A stretch of 64,000 nt of DNA from Flavobacterium ovatum (GTDB taxonomy: Bacteria > Bacteroidota > Bacteroidia > Flavobacteriales > Flavobacteriaceae), in the NCBI RefSeq assembly GCF_040703125.1, contig NZ_CP160035.1:1-64000 (forward strand), written 5' to 3'. This document shows positions 27,237 through 37,639 of the stretch, in pieces. How positions within the stretch are numbered: the stretch's first letter is position 1; each line of letters starts with the position of its first letter. The notes beneath the pieces were generated by a model. That model was not told the origin of the DNA and ran no database searches. It saw nothing but the letters and a program-made list of their open reading frames with translations. The translations under genes and the position numbers were made by a program.

Positions 27237-28190
27237 TTAAACTAACTTTTCAATAATCATTTCTTCTGTAATTCCCTCTGCATCGGCTTTATAATTCTTG
27301 ATAATACGGTGACGTAAAATCCCAACAGCAACTGCTTTGACATCTTCAATATCTGGAGAAAATTTACCATGAAAAGCAGCATGAGTTTTAGCCGCTAAAA
27401 TTAAATTTTGAGAAGCACGTGGCCCAGCTCCCCAATCTAAATAAGTATTTACATACTCTGTTGCCAATGAACTTTTGGGTCTCGTTTTACCAACTAAAGT
27501 TACAGCATACTCAATCACATTGTCTGCCACAGGAATACGGCGAATTAAATGTTGAAAATCAATTATCTCTTGCGAACTGAACAAAGGACTAATTTCATTA
27601 ACAACATCGGAAGTTGTTCTTTTCACCACTTCAACTTCTTCTTGAAATGAAGGATATTCAAGCTTTACGGCAAACATAAAACGATCTAACTGCGCCTCTG
27701 GCAAAGGATAAGTCCCTTCTTGCTCAATTGGGTTTTGTGTTGCTAATACGAAATAAGGCAAAGCCAATTTATAATTATGACCTGCAATAGTAACAGAACG
27801 TTCCTGCATAGCCTCTAACAAAGCTGCCTGAGTTTTAGGTGGCGTTCTATTAATTTCGTCTGCTAATACGATATTCGAGAATACAGGTCCTTTTATAAAT
27901 TTGAACTGTCTATTTTCATCTAATATTTCACTCCCTAAAATATCTGAAGGCATCAAATCCGGCGTAAATTGAATTCGTTTAAAATCCAATCCTAATGCAC
28001 GAGAAAGTGTATTTACCATCAATGTTTTTGCCAAACCAGGAACCCCCACTAGTAAAGCGTGACCACCTGAGAAAATACAAATCAAAATTTGATCCACTAC
28101 TTCATCTTGTCCTACAATTACTTTTGCGATTTCTTGTTTAAGTTCATTTCGTTTCTGAACCAAATTGTGTATAGCAGCTACATCAGACAT
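27237..28190 (-). CDS. MoxR family AAA+ ATPase
   Basis: 317-aa MoxR-type ATPase, a chaperone-like protein that usually works with a VWA-domain partner. Walker A GVPGLAKT is near residue 50, Walker B VLADEINRTPPKTQAALLEAMQE near 110, sensor-1 region FVLATQNPIEQEGTYPLPEAQLDRF near 147, and a C-terminal lid follows. The ATG at 28190 (MSDVAAIHNLVQ) is preferred over a TTG two codons upstream. In many Bacteroidota it sits beside DUF58 and VWA (Bat) genes; none is here, so its partner must be elsewhere. It follows the SurA-like gene, with a terminator between them. Confidence 0.93.
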   Translation of the reverse strand: MSDVAAIHNLVQKRNELKQEIAKVIVGQDEVVDQILICIFSGGHALLVGVPGLAKTLMVNTLSRALGLDFKRIQFTPDLMPSDILGSEILDENRQFKFIKGPVFSNIVLADEINRTPPKTQAALLEAMQERSVTIAGHNYKLALPYFVLATQNPIEQEGTYPLPEAQLDRFMFAVKLEYPSFQEEVEVVKRTTSDVVNEISPLFSSQEIIDFQHLIRRIPVADNVIEYAVTLVGKTRPKSSLATEYVNTYLDWGAGPRASQNLILAAKTHAAFHGKFSPDIEDVKAVAVGILRHRIIKNYKADAEGITEEMIIEKLV

Positions 28191-28211
28191 TTTCAAATAT
28201 ATTTTAAATTA

Positions 28212-28253
28212 AAAAAGAGTTAGAATTACTAAAACATAAAACTAACTCTTTTT
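28212..28253 (-). terminator. Terminator of the SurA-like gene
   Basis: AAAAAGAGTTAG (28212-28223) pairs perfectly with CTAACTCTTTTT (28242-28253); a T-rich stretch follows on the minus strand. It separates the SurA-like gene from the MoxR gene. Confidence 0.82.
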
Positions 28254-28268
28254 ACTTATTCTGAAAAA

Positions 28269-29681
28269 TTATTTTTTCACCCAATTGTTTGTAAACTCAC
28301 AATCTCTATACTCTACTAGTATCTTGACGTACGTTTCTTTTATCTTTTCATCAAACCATTTCCCAATAGCCTTGATTTGCTTTTCTTTCAATGCTAAATC
28401 CTTTACCTTGATATAATCTTTAGCATAATCCGCAACGTGCTCGTTTATTCTATTGGTTACAGTTATAATTTTGTATTTTTTCTTTCCTTGTTTTTCTTCA
28501 TCAACAATTGGTAATGAAATCTCATTGTCTTTTAAACTTGAAACTTGACCATACAAAGCAGGATCCATCTTTGTCAATTCAAAACGAGTATCTTGTGTTT
28601 GTGGATTAATTAAAGTACCTCCATTAGCTCTAGTTTCTTTTTCATCAGAGGTCGATCTTGCTGCATCTGCAAAAGTAATTTCTTTGTCTATTATTCTTTT
28701 TCTAATTAAAGTTATTTTTTCTTTAGCTTCATTTAATGACTCCTGAGTCACTGTTGGCGCTAATAAAATATGGCGTAATTCTAGTTCTTGACCTTTAATC
28801 TTTTCTACATATATAATATGGAATCCAAATTCCGTTTCAAAAGGAGCTGAAATCTCTCCTTCATGCAAAGCAAATGCAATGTCTTTAAATTCCTTGACAA
28901 AAGGCGTTTTTCTAGTCATTTTATAAAAGCCACCACTCGATCTTGATCCTGGGTCTTGAGAATATAATACTGCCTTGGTAGCAAAACTCGACTCCCCTGA
29001 TTGTATTTCTTTTCTGAACTCGTTTAGTTTATCGATTACTTTTTGTTTATCTGCTTCAGATACTTTTGGCGTTATAACAATTTGCGCCACTTCCATCTCA
29101 GCTCCAAAAAGAGGTAATTCGTCTTTTGGTATTTTTTTGAAAAAATTACGAACTTCTTCTGGAGTAATTTCCACGGCGTCTACAATTTTCTTTTGCATTT
29201 CTGAAGTCAATTTATTCTCCTTCAAAATATCAAAGAAATAGGTTTTAAAGTCTTCTACTGACTCTTTTTTATAATAGGCAACTACTTTCTCAATAGAACC
29301 TATTTGTTCTACCATGTAGTTCAAACGTTCTTCCATCATTCCCTTCACCTCTGCATCTGTAACCTTTATACTATCTTGAATGGCTTGGTGTGCGTATAGT
29401 TTATCTTCTAATAGTTTACCCAGCATCTGACATCTGGTGATATCTTTAATTGAATTTCCTTGGCTAGACAACTCTAAGAATGTCTTATCGATATCTGAAT
29501 CTAAAATAATATAATCCCCTACAGTAGCAATAATACCGTCAATTTTATATCTTCCAAGTGCTACAGGTGCTTTCGCTACAACAGCTTCTGTCTCTTTAAT
29601 GATTTCTTGTGCGCTAGTATCGAAACTTGCAAACAACATTACAAAAAACAACAAGAGAGCTTTACTATTTATAAACTTCAT
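28269..29681 (-). CDS. SurA-like periplasmic peptidylprolyl isomerase
   Basis: 470-aa folding factor for outer-membrane proteins. A signal peptide (ALLLFFVMLFASFDTSAQ) ends near residue 25. A SurA-N-like helical region is at about 45-175. Two parvulin domains follow, at about 195-300 (AEMEVAQIVITPKVSEADKQK, then DPGSRSSGGFYKMTRKTPFVKEF, GEISAPFETEFGFHIIYVEKI) and about 300-410 (LELRHILLAPTVTQ, GGTLINPQTQ). The second is less complete, as is common in Bacteroidota. Acts in the periplasm on beta-barrel precursors. Promoter at 29786-29816. Confidence 0.9.
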   Translation of the reverse strand: MKFINSKALLLFFVMLFASFDTSAQEIIKETEAVVAKAPVALGRYKIDGIIATVGDYIILDSDIDKTFLELSSQGNSIKDITRCQMLGKLLEDKLYAHQAIQDSIKVTDAEVKGMMEERLNYMVEQIGSIEKVVAYYKKESVEDFKTYFFDILKENKLTSEMQKKIVDAVEITPEEVRNFFKKIPKDELPLFGAEMEVAQIVITPKVSEADKQKVIDKLNEFRKEIQSGESSFATKAVLYSQDPGSRSSGGFYKMTRKTPFVKEFKDIAFALHEGEISAPFETEFGFHIIYVEKIKGQELELRHILLAPTVTQESLNEAKEKITLIRKRIIDKEITFADAARSTSDEKETRANGGTLINPQTQDTRFELTKMDPALYGQVSSLKDNEISLPIVDEEKQGKKKYKIITVTNRINEHVADYAKDYIKVKDLALKEKQIKAIGKWFDEKIKETYVKILVEYRDCEFTNNWVKK

Positions 29682-29785
29682 TCTAATGATTTTAATTTGG
29701 TATATTTTAATTATTATAATTTGGATCCCCCTCTTGTTTGCCTCTTAAACTCTCAACACAAAAAGACTTCCTTTACTAATGCGCC

Positions 29786-29816
29786 CAAATATAAGGTATA
29801 ACTATCAGTAAATAAA
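29786..29816 (-). promoter_or_regulatory. Promoter of the SurA-like gene
   Basis: Minus strand: TTTA (29816-29813), 19 bases, TATATTTG (29793-29786). Perfect -7 and one-mismatch -33; the leader is about 100 bases. Confidence 0.6.
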
Positions 29817-29976
29817 AATTCCACAATTTGATTTGTGAAATATAAACGAACAAAAATAACAATTCATACCTATATAACAAGTTTACCTACTACTATTAAC
29901 AAAATATTATCGAGCGATTTACAACGCTATTGTTTTTAGACTGAAATAAGTCATTGAAAGCAATAAATATTCTAGC

Positions 29977-30080
29977 TAGCCGTGATGGTAGTGGCATCCT
30001 CTTGTGGAGCCAAAGCGGAACAAGAGATACAACGGACAGCAGGAGCAATCTTGATTGAAAACACAAAATGATCCGCTCCT
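29977..30080 (+). repeat. Dispersed structured repeat, copy A
   Basis: Begins TAGCCGTGATGGTAGTGGCA and ends GATCCGCTCCTAAAA. The central stem pairs CTCTTGT (29999-30005) with ACAAGAG (30020-30026). After the stem comes GATACAACGGACAGCAGGA, matching the equivalent part of copy B (63602). It lies between the divergent SurA-like gene and prfC, upstream of the prfC promoter. The rest of 29682-30124 is AT-rich without a gene. Confidence 0.75.
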
Positions 30081-30124
30081 AAAAAAAGCAATAAAACAGG
30101 CGAAATAAAAGAATGGAGCATTTT

Positions 30125-30155
30125 TTTCAAATCGCATTTATAAATAGTACTTTTG
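30125..30155 (+). promoter_or_regulatory. Promoter of prfC
   Basis: TTTC (30125-30128), 19 bases, TACTTTTG (30148-30155). Only about 20 bases lie between the -7 element and the ATG, so the leader is very short. Confidence 0.6.
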
Positions 30156-30174
30156 CAATCCATTTACATGAAAT

Positions 30175-31764
30175 ATGAGCTTTTTAGAAGAAATACAAAA
30201 AAGAAGAACTTTTGGAATTATATCGCATCCTGATGCTGGTAAGACAACATTGACAGAAAAGCTATTGCTTTTTGGAGGTGCTATTCAAGAGGCGGGTGCT
30301 GTGAAAAATAATAAAATCAAAAAAGGAGCTACGAGTGACTTTATGGAAATTGAGCGTCAGAGAGGAATCTCGGTATCAACTTCTGTATTGGCATTTAACT
30401 ACCAAAATAAAAAAATCAACATTCTGGATACTCCAGGGCACAAGGATTTTGCCGAAGATACTTTTCGAACGCTTACTGCGGTGGATAGTGTGATTGTGGT
30501 GATTGACGTTGCAAAAGGGGTTGAGGAACAAACGGAAAAATTAGTTTCGGTTTGTAGAATGCGAAATATTCCAATTATTGTTTTCATTAACAAAATGGAC
30601 CGTGAAGGAAAAGACGCTTTTGACTTGATGGACGAAGTGGAACAAAAACTTGGTTTGACGGTTACTCCATTGAGTTTCCCTATTGGAATGGGTTACGACT
30701 TTCAAGGAATTTATAATATTTGGGAGAAAAACATCAATATATTTAGTGGTGATAACCGTAAAAATATTGAGGAAACAATTGCTTTCTCGGATGTTCAAAA
30801 TCCAGAATTGGAGAAAATCATTGGTGAGAAACCTGCTGCAACTTTGCGTGAAGAATTAGAATTGATAGACGAGGTGTACCCTAAATTTGATCGTCAAGAT
30901 TATTTAGACGGAAAACTACAACCTGTATTTTTTGGCTCTGCTTTAAATAATTTTGGTGTTCGTGAATTGTTGGATTGCTTTGTTGCGATTGCTCCATCAC
31001 CAAGACCGAAAGATTCAGAAACTCGTTTGGTAGACCCCAAAGAGGAAAAATTAAGTGGTTTTGTTTTTAAAATCCATGCTAATATGGATCCTAAGCATAG
31101 AGACCGTTTAGCATTTATTAAAATTGTTTCGGGAACTTTTGAAAGAAACAAACCGTACTACCATGTAAGACAAAAGAAAAATTTAAAATTTTCTAGTCCA
31201 AATGCATTTTTTGCGGAAAAAAAAGAGATTGTTGACATTTCGTATCCAGGAGACATTGTAGGATTACATGACACAGGGAATTTTAAAATTGGTGACACTT
31301 TAACCGAAGGCGAAATTATGAGTTTTAAAGGTATACCAAGTTTCTCTCCAGAACATTTTAGATACATCAATAATGCCGATCCAATGAAAGCAAAACAGCT
31401 AGACAAAGGTGTTGACCAATTGATGGATGAAGGAGTTGCACAGTTGTTTACTTTAGAGATGAATAACCGTAAAATCATTGGAACTGTTGGTGCGTTACAA
31501 TACGAGGTGATACAATACCGCCTAGAGCACGAATACGGCGCTAAATGTACGTATGAGAACTTCCCAGTTCACAAAGCATGTTGGGTAAAACCAGATGACG
31601 CTAAGAACGATGAGTTTAAGGAATTCAAACGTATCAAGCAAAAATTCTTAGCTAAAGATAAATATGGGCAATTGGTTTTCTTAGCCGATTCGGATTTTAC
31701 AATTCAAATGACTCAAAATAAATATCCATCTGTAAAATTGTTTTTTACTTCGGAATTTGAATAA
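30175..31764 (+). CDS. prfC: Peptide chain release factor 3
   Basis: 529-aa translational GTPase that recycles RF1 and RF2 after peptide release. G1 is SHPDAGKTTL (about residues 16-25), G2 RGISVSTS (about 62), G3 DTPGHKDF (about 84) and G4 NKMDREGKD (about 138). The RF3-specific domains II and III follow (FGSALNNFGVRELLD, LEHEYGAKCTYENFPVHKACWV). Length is normal. Monocistronic, with its own promoter and terminator; repeat copy A lies just upstream. Confidence 0.97.
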   Translation: MSFLEEIQKRRTFGIISHPDAGKTTLTEKLLLFGGAIQEAGAVKNNKIKKGATSDFMEIERQRGISVSTSVLAFNYQNKKINILDTPGHKDFAEDTFRTLTAVDSVIVVIDVAKGVEEQTEKLVSVCRMRNIPIIVFINKMDREGKDAFDLMDEVEQKLGLTVTPLSFPIGMGYDFQGIYNIWEKNINIFSGDNRKNIEETIAFSDVQNPELEKIIGEKPAATLREELELIDEVYPKFDRQDYLDGKLQPVFFGSALNNFGVRELLDCFVAIAPSPRPKDSETRLVDPKEEKLSGFVFKIHANMDPKHRDRLAFIKIVSGTFERNKPYYHVRQKKNLKFSSPNAFFAEKKEIVDISYPGDIVGLHDTGNFKIGDTLTEGEIMSFKGIPSFSPEHFRYINNADPMKAKQLDKGVDQLMDEGVAQLFTLEMNNRKIIGTVGALQYEVIQYRLEHEYGAKCTYENFPVHKACWVKPDDAKNDEFKEFKRIKQKFLAKDKYGQLVFLADSDFTIQMTQNKYPSVKLFFTSEFE

Positions 31765-31817
31765 AACTAGTATCTATTACTACATATCTGACTCTCTTGT
31801 CAATAAAAAAGCAGACC

Positions 31818-31857
31818 AAATGACTAAAATCAATTGATTTTAGTCATTTTTTTTTAT
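31818..31857 (+). terminator. Terminator of prfC
   Basis: A 16-bp perfect palindrome arm (AAATGACTAAAATCAA and complement) with no loop spacer, then a run of nine T residues. The next 230 bases to 32086 are AT-rich and show no gene. Confidence 0.9.
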
Positions 31858-32086
31858 CGTATTTTAAAGAGTAATTTGAATTAGTATTTTACAGAAAACA
31901 ACCTTGACTATTTAAGCGATTACTAAATTTATTATAAAAAACAACATACAATTAAAACATATTGAAAATAGAAATCATAACGTAACTTTTACAAAAAAAT
32001 TGACGGTTAACCGCTTACTTTTGTGTTTGCTCCCGAAATATACTTCTTGTTATTTTTTGTGAAATTTGAATAAATAGCGTTTTTAT

Positions 32087-32136
32087 AAAATAAGAAAGCC
32101 GTCTCAAATTTAGTATTGAGACGGCTTTCTTATTTT
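32087..32136. terminator. Long perfect terminator hairpin
   Basis: A perfect 21-bp stem, 32087-32107 paired with 32116-32136, centred on GCCGTCTC/GAGACGGC with an 8-base loop and A/T flanks. It can work in both directions; on the minus strand it ends the small secreted-protein gene. Confidence 0.92.
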
Positions 32137-32149
32137 ATATATTTTTAAC

Positions 32150-32500
32150 TTAAACCATAGCGCTTTCAAAATTCACAGCTTTCTTTAAGAAGGCTTTAAT
32201 CAACAAACGATTGGGAGCCAATCCTGAAGTTATGATTTGATTTCTAGTACTAGTATTGTCTTCTGTTGAAATGATAGTGTTTGGATTTTGTTTTGACCCC
32301 ATAAACCATAAAACGAATTCCATATTTGAAGACTTGGAACTACTTACTTGACTTGATTTTGAAATAGGTTCAGCAACATCTGTTAGTAAATTAGCTTTTT
32401 CAGATTGGCTAAAAGCAGACATAGAAAACATAAAAACTAAAAGCACCAATATATTGCTTATGAATTTTCTTGATTTTTTCTGTTCAGTCGTAGTTGTCAT
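32150..32500 (-). CDS. Small exported protein of unknown function
   Basis: 116 aa from the ATG at 32500 (MTTTTEQKKSRKF); an upstream TTG-type extension is less likely. A signal peptide or membrane segment (NILVLLVFMFSMSAFSQ) ends near residue 33. The remaining 80 residues are Ser/Asn-rich with MEFVLWFMGSKQNPNT in the middle. No Cys and no known domain is visible. The strong hairpin right after the stop codon and the normal codon usage support a real gene. It stands alone between prfC and the DUF3467 gene. I do not recognise the family. Confidence 0.6.
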   Translation of the reverse strand: MTTTTEQKKSRKFISNILVLLVFMFSMSAFSQSEKANLLTDVAEPISKSSQVSSSKSSNMEFVLWFMGSKQNPNTIISTEDNTSTRNQIITSGLAPNRLLIKAFLKKAVNFESAMV

Positions 32501-32661
32501 TGTGTTTTTTTTTATTGAGATATAATTCAATCCTTATATCTGAGAGCAAAGCTACAGGAACAACAAGGAGATAAAAAACTTATTCGACTATCAACAAATA
32601 AACTCGTTAACACACAATATAAAGGAACATTAATGATGAATAATAAATGATTTATAATAAA

Positions 32662-32683
32662 AAAGACTCCTAATGGAGTCTTT
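32662..32683 (-). terminator. Terminator of the DUF3467 gene
   Basis: AAAGACTCC pairs with GGAGTCTTT around TAAT; a T-run follows on the minus strand. Confidence 0.85.
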
Positions 32684-32690
32684 CAAAATA

Positions 32691-32993
32691 TTATGCTTGT
32701 CCAGCTGGACCAAAATTAAGTGGAATTGGAGCTTGCTCTGTGTCTTTAATTTCACCATGAGCACTTTCAAAACGGTGAATATTTTCACCTATGGCTTTTA
32801 ACAATCGCTTAGCATGTTGCGGAGTCAATACAATTCTTGATTTTACTTTAGCTTTTGGAATACCTGGCATGATACTCACAAAATCTAAAACAAACTCAGA
32901 AGAAGAGTGATTGATAATCGCTAAATTGGAGTAAATACCTTCCGCGGTTTTTTCGTCCAATTCAATATTGATTTGTTCCTGTTGATCTTTCAT
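32691..32993 (-). CDS. DUF3467 domain-containing protein
   Basis: 100-aa cytoplasmic protein, function unknown. The DUF3467 signature spans nearly the whole length: INIELDEKTAEGIYSNLAIINHSSSEFVLDFV, then PGIPKAKVKSRIVLTPQHAKRLLKAIGENI. It follows rpoC by 87 bases, a link that recurs in Bacteroidota and hints at a role tied to transcription, but no mechanism is known to me. A hairpin lies between rpoC and this gene. Confidence 0.88.
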   Translation of the reverse strand: MKDQQEQINIELDEKTAEGIYSNLAIINHSSSEFVLDFVSIMPGIPKAKVKSRIVLTPQHAKRLLKAIGENIHRFESAHGEIKDTEQAPIPLNFGPAGQA

Positions 32994-33012
32994 AATGAAA
33001 TGGTTTAAAATT

Positions 33013-33049
33013 AAAATAGAAAGACTACACGAGGTAATCTTTCTATTTT
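33013..33049 (-). terminator. Hairpin after rpoC
   Basis: AAAATAGAAAGA (33013-33024) pairs perfectly with TCTTTCTATTTT (33038-33049). The T-run after the stem is weak, so read-through into the DUF3467 gene is likely. Confidence 0.7.
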
Positions 33050-33080
33050 ATTGAATTAATTATTTAAGGAGAAATACTTA

Positions 33081-36000
33081 CTAGTAAATATATTCTTCTT
33101 TATTAGCCATCATGTCATTGTAATCTTCTTTAGAACCTACAATAGCATTATCATATTCTCTCATACCTGTACCTGCAGGGATTCTGTGTCCTACAATTAC
33201 ATTTTCTTTCAATCCTTCTAAGTAATCAATTTTACCTGCTACAGCAGCTTCGTTTAATACTTTAGTTGTTTCTTGGAAAGAAGCAGCAGAAATAAATGAT
33301 TTCGTTTGAAGAGAAGCTCTAGTAATACCTTGTAAAACTGGAGTTGCAGTTGCTGTAATTACATCACGTGCTGCAACTAGGTTTTTATCATTACGTTTCA
33401 ACAATGAATTCTCATCTCTCAATTGACGTGGAGTAACAATTTGACCTTCTTTTAAATTAGAAGAATCTCCTGCATCTTCAACTACTTTCATTCCGTACAA
33501 TTTATCGTTTTCAACAATAAAATCTTTAGTATGAATCAATTGATCTTCTAAGAATAAAGTATCACCTGGATCTTGAACTCTTACTTTACGCATCATTTGA
33601 CGAATAACTACCTCAAAGTGCTTGTCATTAATTTTCACCCCTTGTAAACGGTATACCTCTTGAATTTCATTAACCAAGTACTGTTGTACAGCAGCCGGAC
33701 CTTGAATTCTTAAGATATCCTCCGGAGTAATAGCTCCGTCAGACAAAGGAATACCCGCTCTTACGAAGTCATTTTCTTGAACAAGAATTTGACTAGATAA
33801 TTTAACTAAGTATTTTCTAATATCACCGAATTTAGATTCAATGACAATTTCACGATTACCTCTTTTGATTTTACCAAAAGAAACAACACCATCAATTTCA
33901 GAAACTACTGCTGGATTAGAAGGATTACGAGCCTCTAACAACTCCGTAATTCTTGGTAAACCTCCAGTAATATCCCCTGATTTAGAAGAACGACGTGGGA
34001 TTTTAACCAATACTTTACCTGCTTTAATTTTCTCACCGTTGTCAACCATCAAGTGGGCTCCAACTGGTAAGTTGTAAGAACGAATCAATTCACCATCATT
34101 ACCGTAAACCAATAATGTTGGAATTAATTTCTTAGCTCTAGATTCAGAAATTACTTTCTCTTGGAAACCAGTTTGCTCATCAATTTCAACCATGAACGAT
34201 TGACCTTGCTCTAAATCTTCGTAAGCAATTTTACCAGTAAACTCAGAAACGATAACTCCATTATATGGATCCCATTTACAGATCGTATCTCCTTTTGCAA
34301 TAGACTGACCGTCTTTTACAAAAATACTAGAACCGTAAGGAATATTATGTGTATTTAATACAATACCTGTTTTTTCGTCAACTAATTTTAATTCTGTAGA
34401 ACGAGAAACTACAATATCCACTTGGTTACCGTCATTATCTTCTCCTTTTACAGTTTTCAAATCTTCAACTTCTAGTTTACCCGCAAATTTAGCAACAATA
34501 CTAGATTCTTCAGATATACCTCCTGCAACCCCTCCAACGTGGAAAGTACGAAGTGTCAACTGTGTACCTGGCTCTCCAATAGACTGTGCAGCAATTACAC
34601 CAACAGCCTCACCTCTTTGAGTCATTTTTCCAGTTGCTAGGTTACGACCGTAACATTTAGCACAAATACCTTTTGGCGCCTCACATACAAGAGGAGAACG
34701 AACTTCAACTCTCTCTAATGGAGAAGCTTCAATTACCTTCATAATAACCTCTGTGATTTGCTCTCCAGATTTAACTAAAACCTCATTAGTTAAAGGATTG
34801 ATAACATCTTGCAATGCAACACGTCCTAAAATTCTTTCTCCTAATGATTCAACGATTTCTTCATTCTTTTTTAATGCTGAAACTTCAACACCTCTAAGAG
34901 TCCCACAATCTTCGATATTAACAATAACATCTTGAGAAACATCATGCAATCTACGAGTTAAGTATCCAGCATCTGCCGTTTTCAAAGCCGTATCCGCAAG
35001 TCCTTTACGAGCACCGTGAGTAGAAATAAAGTATTCAAGAATCGAAAGTCCTTCCTTAAAGTTGGAAAGAATCGGGTTTTCAATAATCTCACCACCACCA
35101 GCAGTCGATTTTTTAGGCTTAGCCATCAAACCACGCATACCAGTTAACTGACGAATTTGTTCTTTAGATCCCCTTGCTCCAGAGTCAAGCATCATATACA
35201 CCGAGTTGAAACCTTGTTGGTCTTCTCTAATGTTTTTCATTGCTAATTCTGTCAATTGAGCATTTGCAGAAGTCCATACATCAATAACTTGGTTGTAACG
35301 CTCGTTATTGGTAATAAGACCCATGTTATAATTTGCAGAGATGCCTTCAACTTGCTCTCTAGCATCTGCAATCAATTTTGGTTTTTGTTCTGGAATTCTA
35401 ATATCACCTAAAGAGAATGATAATCCACCTCGGAAGGCAAATTTATACCCCATATCTTTCATATTATCCAAAAAGGCAGCCGTTTCAGGAACACTTGTTG
35501 AATTTAATACGTGACCAATAATATCTCTAAGATTTTTCTTAGTCAATACATCATTAATATATCCAGCTGCTTGTGGTACTACTTCATTAAATAATACACG
35601 ACCCGCAGTTGTTTGTATAATTTGATATACTAATTCTCCAGCGTCATTAAAATCTTTTGCTCTAATTTTCACACGAGCATTCAATTCTAATCTTCCTTCG
35701 TTAAATGCAATATTTACCTCTTCTGCAGAATAGAAAGTAAGGCCTTCACCTAAAATTTTCTTTTCTGGAGTAGATAATCGTTCTTTGGTCATATAATAAA
35801 GACCCAATACCATGTCCTGAGAAGGTACCGTGATAGGCGCTCCATTAGCAGGGTTCAAAATATTGTGAGAAGCCAACATTAACAATTGTGCTTCAAGGAT
35901 TGCTTCTGGTCCTAATGGCAAGTGAACTGCCATTTGATCCCCATCAAAATCCGCATTAAAGGCCGTACATACTAATGGGTGTAATTGGATTGCTTTTCCT

Positions 36001-37397
36001 TCAATTAATTTTGGTTGAAAAGCTTGAATACCCAATCTGTGCAAAGTAGGAGCACGATTCAGTAATACTGGATGTCCTTTAATTACATTTTCTAAAATAT
36101 CCCAAACTACAGGCTCTTTTTTGTCTATTATTTTCTTAGCAGATTTAACTGTTTTTACAATACCTCTTTCGATTAATTTACGAATCACAAAAGGCTTGTA
36201 TAATTCAGCTGCCATATCTTTAGGCAATCCGCATTCGAACAATTTCAATTCAGGTCCAACAACAATTACCGAACGAGCAGAATAATCCACACGTTTTCCA
36301 AGTAAGTTTTGACGGAAACGTCCTTGCTTACCTTTTAGGGAATCAGATAATGATTTTAATGGTCTGTTAGATTCTGTTTTTACTGCAGAAGCTTTACGAG
36401 TGTTATCAAATAATGAATCAACAGATTCTTGCAACATACGTTTTTCGTTTCTCAAGATTACTTCAGGAGCTTTAATCTCCATTAATCTTTTCAAACGGTT
36501 ATTACGAATAATTACACGACGGTATAAGTCATTTAAATCTGATGTAGCAAAACGACCTCCATCAAGTGGCACAAGTGGACGTAATTCTGGTGGAATAACT
36601 GGAACCACTTTCATAATCATCCATTCTGGACGGTTTTCACGGTTTAAGTTAGACTCACGGAAAGATTCTACAACTTGTAATCTCTTAAGAGCTTCCGTTT
36701 TACGTTGTTTAGATGTTTCGTTATTAGCATTATGTCTTAATTGGTAAGACAATTGATCTAAGTCAATACGTGCTAATAAATCCATAATACACTCTGCTCC
36801 CATTTTGGCAACAAATTTATTTGGATCAAAATCATCTAAATATTGATTATCTTGAGGAAGAGTATCTAAAATATTCAAATATTCTTCTTCAGTAAGGAAA
36901 TCTAATCTTTTAACAGATTCACCTTCCGCGTTTTTAGCAATACCTGCTTGAATTACTACATATCTTTCGTAGTATATGATCATATCCAATTTCTTAGATG
37001 GCAATCCAAGAATATAACCAATTTTATTAGGAAGTGAACGGAAATACCAGATATGAGCAATAGGCACAACAAGGTTGATGTGTCCAACTCTATCTCTACG
37101 TACTTTTTTCTCAGTTACTTCAACACCACAACGGTCACAGATGATCCCTTTGTAACGTATTCTTTTATATTTCCCACAAGCACATTCGAAATCCTTTACA
37201 GGACCAAATATTCTTTCACAAAAAAGACCGTCACGCTCTGGTTTGTGCGTACGGTAGTTAATAGTTTCTGGTTTTAAAACCTCACCTCTTGACTCTTTCA
37301 AGATAGATTCAGGAGAAGCAAGACCAATTGATATTTTACTGAATCTTTTTATAGGATTCTTATCTTTATTATTGTTGTTATTTCTATTATTCATCAT
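33081..37397 (-). CDS. rpoC: RNA polymerase subunit beta'
   Basis: 1438-aa largest catalytic subunit of RNA polymerase. The N-terminal zinc-binding Cys set is in [20 protein letters not shown] (about residues 52-75). The absolutely conserved active-site loop [14 protein letters not shown] is at about 478-491 with the three Mg-binding Asp residues. The second zinc site is [16 protein letters not shown] (about 905-920), and the trigger-loop/bridge-helix region [16 protein letters not shown] is intact. Either of two adjacent ATG codons (37397 or 37394) can start it. Last big gene of the rpl-rpoBC operon; the rpoB-rpoC gap is unusually long (242 bases). Confidence 0.98.
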   Translation of the reverse strand: MMNNRNNNNNKDKNPIKRFSKISIGLASPESILKESRGEVLKPETINYRTHKPERDGLFCERIFGPVKDFECACGKYKRIRYKGIICDRCGVEVTEKKVRRDRVGHINLVVPIAHIWYFRSLPNKIGYILGLPSKKLDMIIYYERYVVIQAGIAKNAEGESVKRLDFLTEEEYLNILDTLPQDNQYLDDFDPNKFVAKMGAECIMDLLARIDLDQLSYQLRHNANNETSKQRKTEALKRLQVVESFRESNLNRENRPEWMIMKVVPVIPPELRPLVPLDGGRFATSDLNDLYRRVIIRNNRLKRLMEIKAPEVILRNEKRMLQESVDSLFDNTRKASAVKTESNRPLKSLSDSLKGKQGRFRQNLLGKRVDYSARSVIVVGPELKLFECGLPKDMAAELYKPFVIRKLIERGIVKTVKSAKKIIDKKEPVVWDILENVIKGHPVLLNRAPTLHRLGIQAFQPKLIEGKAIQLHPLVCTAFNADFDGDQMAVHLPLGPEAILEAQLLMLASHNILNPANGAPITVPSQDMVLGLYYMTKERLSTPEKKILGEGLTFYSAEEVNIAFNEGRLELNARVKIRAKDFNDAGELVYQIIQTTAGRVLFNEVVPQAAGYINDVLTKKNLRDIIGHVLNSTSVPETAAFLDNMKDMGYKFAFRGGLSFSLGDIRIPEQKPKLIADAREQVEGISANYNMGLITNNERYNQVIDVWTSANAQLTELAMKNIREDQQGFNSVYMMLDSGARGSKEQIRQLTGMRGLMAKPKKSTAGGGEIIENPILSNFKEGLSILEYFISTHGARKGLADTALKTADAGYLTRRLHDVSQDVIVNIEDCGTLRGVEVSALKKNEEIVESLGERILGRVALQDVINPLTNEVLVKSGEQITEVIMKVIEASPLERVEVRSPLVCEAPKGICAKCYGRNLATGKMTQRGEAVGVIAAQSIGEPGTQLTLRTFHVGGVAGGISEESSIVAKFAGKLEVEDLKTVKGEDNDGNQVDIVVSRSTELKLVDEKTGIVLNTHNIPYGSSIFVKDGQSIAKGDTICKWDPYNGVIVSEFTGKIAYEDLEQGQSFMVEIDEQTGFQEKVISESRAKKLIPTLLVYGNDGELIRSYNLPVGAHLMVDNGEKIKAGKVLVKIPRRSSKSGDITGGLPRITELLEARNPSNPAVVSEIDGVVSFGKIKRGNREIVIESKFGDIRKYLVKLSSQILVQENDFVRAGIPLSDGAITPEDILRIQGPAAVQQYLVNEIQEVYRLQGVKINDKHFEVVIRQMMRKVRVQDPGDTLFLEDQLIHTKDFIVENDKLYGMKVVEDAGDSSNLKEGQIVTPRQLRDENSLLKRNDKNLVAARDVITATATPVLQGITRASLQTKSFISAASFQETTKVLNEAAVAGKIDYLEGLKENVIVGHRIPAGTGMREYDNAIVGSKEDYNDMMANKEEYIY

Positions 37398-37438
37398 AGT
37401 TTTTACTACTGATTTAATTGCAATTGAAAAATTGATTT

Positions 37439-37467
37439 GTACAGACGTTACACTGCAACGTCTCTAT
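37439..37467. repeat. Palindromic small repeat, first copy (rpoB-rpoC gap)
   Basis: An imperfect palindrome containing AGACGTTACACTGCAACGTC, closely related to the second copy at 37595-37624. The pair bounds about 130 bases of AT-rich sequence. Confidence 0.7.
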
Positions 37468-37594
37468 CCCTCGGATTACTTCTCTAAACTTTAAATTTTC
37501 ATTAAAGTGCTAATTATACAAAACACTCTTTTATATAAAAAATCGGAACGATTTACGGGGCTAAATCCTAAAAACTTATTATTACAAAATCAAA

Positions 37595-37624
37595 GTAGAG
37601 AACGTTGCAATGCAACGTCTCTAC
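37595..37624. repeat. Palindromic small repeat, second copy (rpoB-rpoC gap)
   Basis: A near-perfect 30-base palindrome, GTAGAGA-CGTTGCA type arms with TGCAACGTCTCTAC. It ends 15 bases after the rpoB stop codon. It lacks a T-run, so it is more likely a mobile palindromic unit than a terminator. Confidence 0.75.
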
Positions 37625-37639
37625 AGTGATCAACCTTAT

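Noticed and set aside
29972..30163. 63-codon minus-strand frame between the SurA-like gene and prfC
   Set aside because: It lies across structured repeat copy A and the prfC promoter, with no family resemblance or conserved start context.
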